A program made the translations under genes and the position numbers. A stretch of 38,651 nucleotides of DNA from Pseudomonas sp. KBW05 (GTDB lineage Bacteria > Pseudomonadota > Gammaproteobacteria > Pseudomonadales > Pseudomonadaceae), in the NCBI RefSeq assembly GCF_003852405.1, contig NZ_QAJM01000040.1, positions 1 through 38,651 on the forward strand, given 5' to 3'. Shown piece after piece: positions 6,875-17,300 of this stretch. Numbering within the stretch: position 1 is the first letter of the stretch; every line of letters starts with the position of its first letter. Under the pieces are notes generated by a model. That model worked only from the letters and a program-made list of their open reading frames with translations. It searched no databases and was not told the DNA's origin.

Positions 6875-8773
6875 ATGACAATAAGATCGCTACCCGCCCG
6901 TTCACCTTTGAGCCTTGCCGTGCAAGCCTTTTTGCTTGTGGGCAGCCTGTCCTTCAGTGCGGCAAGCTTTGCCGCCGCCGAACCTGCTGTCGCCAAGCAA
7001 ACCCGCAACGTCACCTGGGAAGACATTGCCAACGACCACCTGACCACCAAGGACGTGCTGCAATACGGCATGGGCACCAACGCCCAGCGCTGGAGCCCGC
7101 TGGCCCAGGTCAATGACAAGAACGTGTTCAAGCTCACGCCCGCCTGGTCGTATTCCTTTGGCGACGAGAAGCAGCGCGGCCAGGAATCCCAGGCCATCGT
7201 CAGCGACGGCGTGGTCTACGTCACCGGCTCGTATTCCCGCGTGTTCGCCCTCGACGCGAAAACCGGCAAACGCCTGTGGACCTACAACCACCGCCTGCCC
7301 GACAACATTCGCCCGTGCTGTGACGTGGTCAACCGTGGCGCGGCGATCTTTGGCGACAAGATCTACTTCGGTACCCTCGATGCGCGCCTGATCGCCCTCG
7401 ACAAAAACACCGGCAAAGTGGTGTGGAACAAAAAATTCGGCGACCACGCCGCCGGCTACACCATGACCGGTGCCCCCGTGCTGATCAAAGACAAGGTCAC
7501 CGGCAAAGTGCTGCTGATCCACGGCAGCTCCGGCGATGAATTCGGCGTGGTCGGCCAGTTGTATGCACGCGACCCGGACACCGGCGAAGAAGTGTGGATG
7601 CGCCCCTTCGTGGAAGGCCACATGGGCCGCCTCAACGGCAAGGACAGCACCACCACCGGCGACGTCAAGGCGCCGTCGTGGCCGGATGATCCGACCACCG
7701 AAACCGGCAAGGTCGAGGCCTGGAGCCACGGCGGAGGCGCCCCGTGGCAGAGCGCAAGCTTCGATGCCGAGACCAACACCATCATCGTCGGCGCCGGCAA
7801 CCCCGGCCCGTGGAACACTTGGGCGCGCACCTCCAAAGACGGCAACCCCCACGACTTCGACAGCCTCTACACCTCGGGCCAGGTCGGCGTCGACCCAAGC
7901 ACCGGCGAAGTGAAGTGGTTCTACCAGCACACGCCGAACGATGCCTGGGACTTCTCCGGCAACAACGAACTGGTGCTGTTCGACTACAAGGACAAGGACG
8001 GCAAGGTCACCAAGGCCACCGGCCACGCCGACCGCAACGGTTTCTTCTATGTGGTGGACCGCAACAACGGCAAGCTGCAAAACGCCTTCCCGTTCGTCGA
8101 CAACATCACCTGGGCCAGCCACATCGATCTGAAGACCGGGCGCCCCGTGGAAAACGAAGGCCAGCGTCCGGCCAAGCCGCTGCCGGGTGAAACCAAGGGC
8201 AAGCCGGTGGAAGTGTCGCCGCCGTTCCTTGGTGGCAAGAACTGGAACCCCATGGCCTACAGTCAGGACACGGGCCTGTTCTACATCCCCGGCAACCAGT
8301 GGAAAGAGGAATACTGGACCGAAGAGGTCAACTACAAAAAAGGCTCGGCCTACCTGGGCATGGGTTTCCGCATCAAGCGCATGTACGACGACCACGTCGG
8401 CACCCTGCGCGCAATGAACCCGACCACCGGCAAGGTGGTGTGGGAGCACAAGGAACACCTGCCACTGTGGGCCGGCGTGCTGGCGACCAAGGGCAACCTG
8501 GTGTTCACCGGCACGGGTGATGGTTTCTTCAAGGCCTTTGACGCGAAAACCGGCAAGGAGCTGTGGAAGTTCCAGACCGGCAGCGGCATCGTTTCGCCGC
8601 CGATCACCTGGGAACAGGATGGCGAGCAGTACATCGGCGTCACCGTCGGTTATGGCGGCGCGGTACCGCTGTGGGGTGGCGACATGGCTGAGTTGACCAA
8701 GCCGGTGGCACAGGGTGGGTCATTCTGGGTGTTCAAGATCCCGAGTTGGGATCAGAAGACCGCGCAAAAATAA
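6875..8773 (+). CDS. pedE: Calcium-type PQQ-dependent ethanol dehydrogenase
   Basis: A 632-residue periplasmic quinoprotein alcohol dehydrogenase (exaA of P. aeruginosa). The signal peptide ends near ASFAAAEPA. Adjacent cysteines 148-149 in RPCCD form the ring at the PQQ site, and the eight-bladed propeller shows repeated G-x-x-x-W-style blades. The catalytic segment is AWDFSGNNE: Asp359 is the base, and residue 361 is Ser where lanthanide enzymes have Asp, which marks calcium use. It should oxidise ethanol and other primary or secondary alcohols and reduce the PedF cytochrome encoded divergently. The ATG has only a weak GGGAA ribosome site. No pqq synthesis genes lie in the window, so the cofactor must be made from elsewhere. 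Confidence 0.95.
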   Translation: MTIRSLPARSPLSLAVQAFLLVGSLSFSAASFAAAEPAVAKQTRNVTWEDIANDHLTTKDVLQYGMGTNAQRWSPLAQVNDKNVFKLTPAWSYSFGDEKQRGQESQAIVSDGVVYVTGSYSRVFALDAKTGKRLWTYNHRLPDNIRPCCDVVNRGAAIFGDKIYFGTLDARLIALDKNTGKVVWNKKFGDHAAGYTMTGAPVLIKDKVTGKVLLIHGSSGDEFGVVGQLYARDPDTGEEVWMRPFVEGHMGRLNGKDSTTTGDVKAPSWPDDPTTETGKVEAWSHGGGAPWQSASFDAETNTIIVGAGNPGPWNTWARTSKDGNPHDFDSLYTSGQVGVDPSTGEVKWFYQHTPNDAWDFSGNNELVLFDYKDKDGKVTKATGHADRNGFFYVVDRNNGKLQNAFPFVDNITWASHIDLKTGRPVENEGQRPAKPLPGETKGKPVEVSPPFLGGKNWNPMAYSQDTGLFYIPGNQWKEEYWTEEVNYKKGSAYLGMGFRIKRMYDDHVGTLRAMNPTTGKVVWEHKEHLPLWAGVLATKGNLVFTGTGDGFFKAFDAKTGKELWKFQTGSGIVSPPITWEQDGEQYIGVTVGYGGAVPLWGGDMAELTKPVAQGGSFWVFKIPSWDQKTAQK

Positions 8774-8785
8774 CCTTTAGCTAAT

Positions 8786-8800
8786 GCGGGGCCCGCTTTT
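8786..8800 (+). terminator. Possible weak terminator after pedE
   Basis: GCGG-GGC-CCGC followed by TTTT, beginning 13 bases after the pedE stop. The stem is only 4 base pairs and the T-run is short, so partial read-through into the pentapeptide gene is likely. Confidence 0.3.
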
Positions 8801-8920
8801 GTGGCGAGGGAGCTTGTTCCCGCTGGGCTGCGAAGCGGCCCCGCTTTTCCTCCAGCAACACTGTGCAGCCAGGTTTTGCGACTGCTGCGCAGTCGAGCGG
8901 GAGCAAGCTCCCTCGCCACA
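8800..8920. repeat. REP pair (GTGGCGAGGGAGC subfamily)
   Basis: Two inverted arms, TGTGGCGAGGGAGCTTG at the left and CAAGCTCCCTCGCCACA at the right, enclose about 85 bases. The arm sequence differs from the GTGGGAGC repeats elsewhere in the window, so this is a separate REP subfamily. The right arm ends 11 bases before the ATG of the pentapeptide gene and touches its GAGG ribosome site. Confidence 0.8.
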
Positions 8921-8931
8921 GAGGTTCCGTG

Positions 8932-9579
8932 ATGAAATACCTGCCCTTGTTAGTCCTGCTATCGCTGCCACTCGCCCATGCCGACGACGGCGACGACGCC
9001 CCCTTGATCATCAACGGCTGCACCCTCGCCGAACACAGCCAATGCCCCGGCGCCAACCTCAAAGGCGCCAACCTGCGCAACCAGAACCTCAGCGGCATGA
9101 ACCTGGCCGGCGCCGACCTGCGCGACGCGGACCTGCGCCACGCCAACCTCGACCTGGCCAACCTGGAAAAAGCTCAACTGCAAGGCGCCAACCTCACCCG
9201 CGCCAGCCTGCAACAAGCCAACCTGCGCCTGGCCGACTTTACCGGCGCCACCCTGATGGCCGTGCAAGGCTGGGGAATGTTTGCCCAGGGCGCGCAATTT
9301 GAAAACGCCAACCTCAGCGGCGCCTACCTGCAATTTGCGCGGCTGTCGGGCGCGAAAATGCACAAGGCCAACCTGCGCGCGGCGGACCTGGAAATGACCT
9401 GGTTGAGCAAGGCCGACCTGCAAGGCGCAGACCTCAGCGATGCGAATCTGCAAGAAGCCAAGTTTGGGGAAAGTAATCTGGAGAAGGCCACCTTGAGTGG
9501 TAGCCGCCAGCACTACGCGAATTTCCAGGACGCCAATATGGAAGGCTGCAAGGACTGCCCGACCACCTGGGACCGCTAG
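8932..9579 (+). CDS. Exported pentapeptide-repeat protein of the alcohol-oxidation cluster
   Basis: A 215-residue protein with a signal peptide (MKYLPLL... ending AHADD) followed by about 25 A(D/N)LXX pentapeptides, which fold as a right-handed square helix. The end carries a CKDCPTTW motif with two cysteines. I chose the start at 8932 for the signal peptide and the GAGG site; the frame is open further upstream only through repeat DNA. In P. aeruginosa and P. putida a pentapeptide protein sits beside the ethanol dehydrogenase gene, so its association with the quinoprotein is conserved, but its role is unknown. It is probably read from the pedE promoter through the intervening REP element. Confidence 0.85.
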   Translation: MKYLPLLVLLSLPLAHADDGDDAPLIINGCTLAEHSQCPGANLKGANLRNQNLSGMNLAGADLRDADLRHANLDLANLEKAQLQGANLTRASLQQANLRLADFTGATLMAVQGWGMFAQGAQFENANLSGAYLQFARLSGAKMHKANLRAADLEMTWLSKADLQGADLSDANLQEAKFGESNLEKATLSGSRQHYANFQDANMEGCKDCPTTWDR

Positions 9580-9612
9580 AACACCCCATTTCGATCTGTG
9601 AACCCCATCCAC

Positions 9613-9701
9613 TGTGGGAGCTGGCTTGCCTGCGATAGCGGTGTATCAGTCACCCTTTCATTGACTGACCCGGCGCCATCGCGGGCAAGCCCGCTCCCAC
9701 A
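9613..9701. repeat. REPIN (GTGGGAGC-type inverted REP pair)
   Basis: TGTGGGAGCTGGCTTGCC... pairs with ...GGGCAAGCCCGCTCCCACA across an 89-base unit. It lies between two converging genes (pentapeptide gene and tpsB), a usual site for these elements, and may act as a bidirectional transcription end. Confidence 0.85.
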
Positions 9702-9723
9702 TAAGCTCGGTCCCGCAGGGCAA

Positions 9724-11385
9724 TCAGAACGCCTTGCTGACCTGCGCCCACACCCGAGGCGTGCGCGCCACGTCGCTTTGCGGATCAGCATTGCCAACAC
9801 GCCACGCGGCAACCGTGTTCAAGCGCCAGCCGCCCGCACTCCAGTTAGCGCCAACCCCGGTCGCCGACAGGCTGCGATGGTTCTCGCCATCGGCCCAGGT
9901 GTCCTTGTTCAAGCGCACGGCACCGTGGTCGACAAACGTCAGCAGGTTCCACTGCTCGGTCAACGCATAACGCAGTTCCAGGTTGGCCACGTAACCCTGA
10001 TCCCCGGACGCTTCACCCTGCGGATACGCACGCACACCGTACGCGCCACCCAGGCTGATCTTCTCGGAGGAGTCAAGGTTGCCATCGGCCCACTGTCCCT
10101 GCACTTGCCCATACAAACTGAAGCGTTCGCTCAAGCGTTGCAGGCGTACTACGCTCGGGTTGATCTTCTGGAAACGCCCGGCGGTCTTGGCGGTGAGGCC
10201 GTCGTACAGCTTGTCGAACTGACCGTCGAGGTTCAGGCTGCCTTCGCTCCAGGCCAGCGAGAAGGCACTGACGCCGCCGCCCAGCAGGTTGTCGCGCAGG
10301 TTGCCGTCGAGGCTGGTGGTGATCACCCGTGCCTGCTTCTTGCTTTTCGACTCGTAGAGGTCGATGTCATCGCGCAGGTGTTTGTGGTCGTACTGCACCT
10401 GGGCATTCAGGCTGAACGCACGGGTGCGGATCAGCGGCTGCTGCACAAACACCGTGGCGATGCGCGCATTGCCCTTGGCGTCGAGTTCGTCGAAGTCCTT
10501 GGCCAGTTGGTAGTCCATGTCCGAATAGGCCACGCCGACTTGGGTCGACCACGGCCCAATCGGCAATTGATACGCCGCGCGGTAGTAGTGCTGGTCTTCG
10601 TCGCTGCCCATCACCCGCACGCTGGCCTGGTCGCCCAGGCCCAGCGGGTTGGCCAGGTTCAGCGTACCGCCCAGGCGGTATTCGCCGGTGAAGCGGTTGC
10701 CGTAGTTGTCCAGATCGACCTGGCCGGAGAGCAGCGCTGCGTCCTTGACGTCCACCACCAGATCAGTAGCGCCGACGGCGGTGCCCGGTTGCAAGGTGGA
10801 GTGCACCGTAACGCCCGGCGTCTGTTGCAGCAGCAGCAAACTGCGCTCCAGCGGCGCGGCGTGCACCGCCTCGCCCGGTTGCAGCGCCGCCAACGGCTGG
10901 CGCAGGGCGAAGTCGCGCATGCGCGATTGGTTGTTGATCTTGACCTGACCGTATTGGCCTTCGAGCACGCTGATGGTGACCACGCCCTTGTCGATTTCCT
11001 GCGCAGGCAAATAGGCGCGGGCCAGCGGGTAGCCTTTCTGGCGATACAGCGCGGTGATCCGCGCCGCACCGGCCTGCAACTCGCCGAGGCTGACCACGCG
11101 GTTTTGCAGGTCGGCCAGCAGCGGCAGCAATTCGTCACTGGCGATGGCGGTGTTGCCGGACACGGTGAAGCCGTTGACCTGCAAGGTCGGGCCGGACACC
11201 TTTGGTGTGGTGTCCGGCGCTTCCGGCAGGTTCAGCTCCAGGGTCTGCTTGGGCGGTAGCTCCAGCGGCTGGTTCTGGATGTCACGGATCGACTGCCCCG
11301 CATCCGGGGCCCGTTCGGCGCCGTGGGCGGCGCCGGCAAAGGTGGTGAGCAAGGCAAGCGCGATAGGGTTTAAACGCAAACGCAT
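9724..11385 (-). CDS. TpsB outer-membrane transporter (ShlB/FhaC/HecB family)
   Basis: A 553-residue outer-membrane protein that exports the TpsA adhesin encoded just upstream. After a signal peptide (ending AAHGA) and a proline-rich linker comes a POTRA domain beginning near LQVNGFTVSGNT (about residue 68), a second periplasmic segment with ARAYLPAQEI and VLEGQYG, and then a 16-strand barrel. The conserved loop-6 motif is present as GVRAYPQGE around residue 450, and the protein ends in an aromatic residue (KAF), as barrel proteins do for BAM recognition. Its ATG lies 3 bases after the tpsA stop, so both are read as one leftward operon in tpsA-tpsB order. Length fits the family. Confidence 0.92.
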   Translation of the reverse strand: MRLRLNPIALALLTTFAGAAHGAERAPDAGQSIRDIQNQPLELPPKQTLELNLPEAPDTTPKVSGPTLQVNGFTVSGNTAIASDELLPLLADLQNRVVSLGELQAGAARITALYRQKGYPLARAYLPAQEIDKGVVTISVLEGQYGQVKINNQSRMRDFALRQPLAALQPGEAVHAAPLERSLLLLQQTPGVTVHSTLQPGTAVGATDLVVDVKDAALLSGQVDLDNYGNRFTGEYRLGGTLNLANPLGLGDQASVRVMGSDEDQHYYRAAYQLPIGPWSTQVGVAYSDMDYQLAKDFDELDAKGNARIATVFVQQPLIRTRAFSLNAQVQYDHKHLRDDIDLYESKSKKQARVITTSLDGNLRDNLLGGGVSAFSLAWSEGSLNLDGQFDKLYDGLTAKTAGRFQKINPSVVRLQRLSERFSLYGQVQGQWADGNLDSSEKISLGGAYGVRAYPQGEASGDQGYVANLELRYALTEQWNLLTFVDHGAVRLNKDTWADGENHRSLSATGVGANWSAGGWRLNTVAAWRVGNADPQSDVARTPRVWAQVSKAF

Positions 11386-11388
11386 GAA

Positions 11389-14300
11389 TCAGAGTCCTTC
11401 TGGAAGGCGCAGGCCTTGGTCAACGAGGGTATAGAGGTCGGACGGCAGTTGCGGTGCGCTACGGACCGGCGTCATCGGCACCTGCGGCAGGTTGCGCAGC
11501 GGCTGCACTTGCTCGGCCACGGTGTTGGCGGGCGGTGTATCAACGCTCAGCACGCCATCGGTGTAGGCGATGACGTAGTTGTTGGCGGACAAGCCCGAGG
11601 CGCTGACGCTGTATTGCCCGCGGTCGGAGGCTGACGTCGCCGTGGTGCTGAACGCCAGGTTGCCGCTCAGCTCCTGGCTGGCGGTGTCGGCGCCCAGCAG
11701 CCCCTGATAGGTGGCGACGAACAGCGGGTTGCCCTGCCCCTGCAGTTTCTGGCTGTTGGCGACACCCACGCTCAGCGTCGCCTTGCCGATATCTGCGGTG
11801 GTGCTGCTACTGGCGCCCAACAGGTAGTTGCCCGCATCGCTGCCGCCCAAGGTGATCCCGCTGACCGTCACGGTTTTACCGCTGCCGGCATTTTTATCGC
11901 TGAACGCGCCGTTGGCGGACACCACCGACAGATCATCTCCGCTCACCAGCCCGGTAAAGCCTGCTCCGGCGAGATTCAACGTGGCGGCGGTGGTGGCGTC
12001 GTAGACCTTGTTTTCGGCGGTGATGCCGTTGACGGTCAGGGCCTTGGCGATGATCGAAGCGCTGACGCCGGTGGGGTTGCTGAGGCTGTAGTTGCTCGCC
12101 AGCCCCGTGCCGTCCACCAGGCTTGCGCCGCTGACGTTGACGGTTTTGCCCATGCCGGCGTTTTTGTCGCTGAACGCGCCACTAAGGCCACCGAAGCCCA
12201 GGGTTTCGCTACCGACCAAACCGTCGAGCGTGCCGCCACTGAGGGTTGCGGCGGTAGTGCCGTCATAGACCTTGCCACCGGCGATGATGCCGGTGAGGGT
12301 CAGGGCCTTGGCGGTGATCGCCGCCGTGACACTGGCCGGGTTGCTGATGCTGTAGTTGCTCGCCAGGCCCGTGCCATCGGACAGGGTCGCGCCGCTGATG
12401 CTCACGGTTTTGCCGGTGCCGGCGTTCTGGGTGTCGAACTCGCCGGTGAGGCCGCTGAGTGTCAGGGTTTCGCTACCGACCAGGCCGTCAAGCGTGGCGC
12501 CGCTGAGGGTTGCGGCGGTGCTGCCATCGTAGACCTTGCCGTTGGCCGTCACGCCCGTCACCGTCAGGGCTTTGGGGGTGATGTTCGCGGTCACGTCCGT
12601 CGGAGAGATCAGGCTGTAGTTGCTGGCCAGGCCCAAGCCATTGAGCAGGGTTGAACCGAGCGTGACGGCTTTGCCGACACCGACATTGCTGTCGTCAAAC
12701 TGAGCAGTCAAAACAACGCCGAGGCTTTCACCGGCGACCACCCCAGAAAGGGTAGCGCCCGTCAGCCAAGCCCCGCGAGTGCCGTCATAGACCTTGTCGC
12801 CAGCGGTCACACCGGTGAGGGTCAAAGCCTTGGGCGTGATGCTGGCCGTGGTCGTGGCCACGTTGTCGGCGAAGCTGTAGTTGGCCAGGTCGGCGCCGGC
12901 CAGTGTAATGCCGCTGACCGTCACGCCCTTGCCGCTGCCGACGTTGGCGTCGCTGAACTGCGCAGAACCGCTGGCGAACGTCAGGTCATCGCCAGCGATT
13001 TTGCCGTTGAGGGTCGCGCCCAAGGCACTGAATGCCGCGCTGGCATTGCCGTCATAGACCTTGCTTGCTGCTACCAGACCGTTGACGCCACTGATGACTG
13101 CCTGGGTGATGGTCCCGGCGAAGGTTTGCGGGACGTCGAAGTTGTAGTTGACGCTGGGCACGTTGGAACTGGTCAGATCAACCTGGCCCAGGGTCACGGT
13201 CTTGCCGGTGCCGGCATTTTTATTGTCGAAGTTGCCGGTGAACTGCAGCACCAGGTTGTCCGTGCCGATCAGGCCATGGAGGACCGCGCCGGTGAGGGTC
13301 ACGAAGGTGCTGCCGTCATAGACCTTGTTGGCTGTCAGGCCGGTGACGGTCAGGGTCTTTTGCTTGATGGTGCCGGTCACCGGGCTGATCGCCAGCGGGC
13401 TGAGGCTGTAGTTGCTGGCCAAGCCGGTGCCATCGCCCAAGGTGGCGTTGACCTGCACGCTTTGCAGCGCGGCGTTCGGCGTGCTGAACTGCCCGGTCGC
13501 GCTCACGGTCAACTGCTCGCCGGCGGCCAGGCCATGGAGGATGCCGCCGCTGACGACGGCATCGGCGTTGCCGTCGTAGACCTTGCTGTTCACCACCAGG
13601 TCGGTGAGGGTCAGGGCCTTGACGGTAATGTCGGCGCTCAACGGGCTGCCGCTGTCGAAAATGTAGTTGCCGGCAGACGCGCCATCCAGGCCCAGGTCAA
13701 CCTGGATGCCGGTGCCGACGTTTTTGCTGGCATAGGTGCCCGTGACGGCCACCTGGCCCACATCGCGGTTCGCCAGGCCGACCAGCGTGCCGCCGCCGAC
13801 AGTGGCGACGGTGGTGCCATCGTAGGCCTTGCTGCTGGCGGTCATGCCGGTCTGGCTCAGCGCCGCCTTGGCCACGTCCAGGGTACCGTCGATGTAGTTG
13901 ATCGAGTAACCGTACTGCCCACCGGATGAGGTCAGGCCGCCCAGTTGCAGCGCGTGGGTCCCGGCGTCGATGGTGCTCTGCCCGGCGCCAACCAGCCCGA
14001 GCGTGCCGCTGACCCGCGAGTCGCCTGGGCCGGAACCGGTATAGCTGACGTTATGCGCCAGGCCATCGTAGGTTTTGCTGGCGCTGTCGGCGATGTAGGT
14101 GAGTTGCGTCATGAAGCTGCGCAACAGCGGGCCGGACACGCCGTCGTAGACCACCCAGGTGTTTTTCAGGTCCCAGCCGGCGGCGGCGAAGGCGGATTGG
14201 GAGAGGACTTGGTCACTGGACAGGCCACCGGCGGTGCTGCGGTTTCCACCGCCGCCACGGTCGTAGAGTTGCCCGGTCGCGGCCACATCCCAGAGGTTGC

Positions 14301-17300
14301 CGGCCAACGTGGTGTTGCCTTCGCCGACCAGCGCGCCCACGCTGGTGCTGGTGACTGGCACGCTAACACGGCCACTGGCAAAGCTATTGGACAGCACACT
14401 GTTATCCATGTGCCCCACCAGGCCACCAATGAAAAACCACTGCCCCGTCACACTGCCGCTGCCATAGGCATTGCTGAGCGTCGCGCGGCTCATGCGCCCC
14501 AGCAGCCCGCCAACCCCATAGGTACCCGACACCGATGCCGTGGAAAAAACGTTGGTCACACTGCCCTGGCTGAATCCGACCAAGGCCCCGGTGAATTCAC
14601 GCCCGCTGATGCTGCCACCTTCAAGGCCCAGGTTACTGATCGTCCCCGTCGACGAAAGGTTGGTGAACAAGCCGGTATAAGCATTTCCCAACCGGCTGAT
14701 CGTCAGCCCCTTGATCACATGCCCATTGCCATCGAGGTTACCGCTGAACGTTCCGGCGGTGCCGCCCAAGGCCATGAAACTCGAATCCCACACGTTGGTG
14801 GTACCCGCCGTGGCGCTTGCGTCAATGTCACGGCCCAAGGTGTAGTTGGCCGTCATGTCCATCGCCACCAACTGCAACTGGTGGGCATTGGTGAGGGTGG
14901 TGGAATACTCCGAGGCGAGCATCGGCAACGTGCTGCTCGCGTCGGAGTTGACGATCACCCACGCGTTGCCTGCCTGGCCCGGGGTGCTGCTGAAATTGAA
15001 CCCGCTGAAGCTGCCGGCGTTCTTCATTTGCCCGAAGGTCAAGCCCACCGCCGAGCCGGCGCCGACGCTGCCGGAACTCAAACCATTGCCCTGCCCCGAC
15101 AGCCCTGGGTTGGCGCTGAGGTTGTAATAGCCGTTGACCAGGGAGCCGCCGCTGTGTCGGCCAATCAGGCCGCCGGACTCACCCCCGGTGACGATGCCCG
15201 TGGCGTAGGCGTTGGCAATCGAGCCGCCATTGAGTCCGACCAGGCCGCCATTGTTGGAGGGATAGGACAACGAGCCCGTGACCGAACCGGTGCTGTAGAC
15301 ATTCGCCAGGCTGCCGCGGTTGATCCCGACCAGACCGCCACTGTAACTGCCGCTGCCTGCAGCGTTGAAGCTGACATTACCTGTGGCGTAGCTGTTGGTG
15401 ACTTGGCCACCGGCTTCGTTTTCCCCCACCAGGCCGCCGGCGGCGCCACCGCCGATGACGTTACCGGTGGCGTAGCTGTTGGTGATAGTGCCGGTGGCTT
15501 TGTTCCAGCCCACCAACCCGCCGTTGTACTGGGAGTTTTCAGTGCTGGTCACTGAACCGGAGGCGGAACTGCCGCTGATCGCGCCTTCGTTCCACAGCAC
15601 CAGACCGGCCAGGGTCATGGCTTTAAGGCCGATCACATCGCCGGTGGAGTAGCTGTTGATGATCTGCCCGCTCGCGGTGTTCAGCCACACCAGGCCACCT
15701 GCGCCGGCGTAGTCCTTGTCAGTCACCGTGCCGCTGAACGAACTGTTGCGGATCGTGCCGGCGTTGGTGCCCACCAACCCGCCCAGTTGCGCGCCATTGC
15801 TGGCCGACACGGCGGTGCTGGCGTAGCTGTTTTCCACCAGGCCGAGGTTATGGCCGACCAAGGCGCCGATATTGAAATACGCCGGGAAGTCACCGTCGGA
15901 GTCGCCCACCAGGTTCACTGCGCCGCCCACCAGGCCGACGTTGCGCACCACACCGCTACTGCCCACTGCGGCAAACAGGCCGCTATCGCTTTCGACGTGG
16001 CTGATTTGCAGGTTGCTGATGGTGTGGCCCAAGCCATCGAAAATGCCGGTGTAGCCGCCGCCCGCGACGGTGCCCAGCGAGTCGAAGCCCGCGCCGCCAT
16101 TCCACGCCACCGTGGCGGCAGCATTGATATTCGCGCCGAGCACGAAGTTGCCGCTCAGCGCGCCGTTGATCCCTTGCAGGTCCAGGCCGGTGACGCTGCC
16201 CATCGCGCCGAGGCTGGTGATCACGGTGTAGTCGATCTGCGTGCCGTCGCTGCCCTGCTTGGTGCTGTAGTGCTGCCCGGCTGACAAGTTGACCGGCGCC
16301 TTAACGTTGACGCTGCTGGTATTGCCCGCCGCGACCGCGCCCTGGCCATAGTTGACCGCCAGCTTGGCGGTGCCGGAGCCGAACATTTCCTTGTTGATAT
16401 TGACGTTGTTCTGCGCGGTGAGGGTCAGCGTGTTGGCGCTCCAGACCACGGTGTCGTTGACGTTGACATTGCCTTGGGTGCCCGTCAGCCCCTGGGTGCT
16501 CTGGATCTCGAAATCATTGGTCTTGAGCGCCTTGGTCACGGCCGTGCCGGTCATGTCGCCACCCGTGGCGGCAATGGTGAAGTCCACCGGGTCGATCAGC
16601 CATTTGCCGGTCTTGCCCTTGGCCGCTGCCGTGGTGATCTCTGCCGTATCGGCCACCTTGACATGGGCGCCCGAGGTTTCGATAAACCCGCCATTGCCAG
16701 CCACCGGCGCCGACGCATCCAGCGTGCCTGCGACCTGTACCGTGCCACCGTCAAAGCCGCCGAGCAGGACGATCTTGCCGCCCTTTTCGCCCAGGGTTTG
16801 CGCTTCGATCACGCCGGTGTTGTTGACCACCGTCTGCAACAGCGCATCGCTGGCCTTGGCGGTCATGATCACCTGGCCGCCGTTGGCCTGGATCAGTTGT
16901 TTGTTTTCCACCAGGGCATTCTTGGTGGCTTCATCGACCTGCACGTTGAGCAGGCCGTCACCGGCAAAATCCAGGGTGACTTTATTGCCCGCCGCCAGGG
17001 CCACGGTGCCGAGCTTGGCGGCGATCACACCCTGGTTGCTCACGGTGCCGCCGAGCAGCGCCACGGCGCCGCCGTCAGCGGCCTTGATCGAGCCCTGGTT
17101 GACCACGCTGGCGGTACTGCCCTTGCCGTCGAACTTGTAATTGCCGGCGGCAAAATCGCTGTTGGATATATCCAGCGTCGAGGCCACCAGCCCGCCGACA
17201 TCCACCGACGAGCCTTTGGCGAACAACACACCATTGGGGTTGACCAGGAACACCTGGCCGTTGGCATTCAACTGACCCATGATTTTCGAGCCGTCGGTGC

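Noticed and set aside
6902-8458. A 518-codon frame antisense to pedE
   Set aside because: Same codon-bias shadow; pedE itself has full-length family motifs and a signal peptide.
9613-9701. Transposon end of a mobile element that carried the tps genes
   Set aside because: It is an ordinary REPIN like five others in the window; no transposase, integrase or matching repeat flanks the other side of tpsA.
12000-14090. CRISPR-like periodic repeats
   Set aside because: The period is about 250 bases, repeats are degenerate and fully inside one reading frame, and they encode YDG domains.
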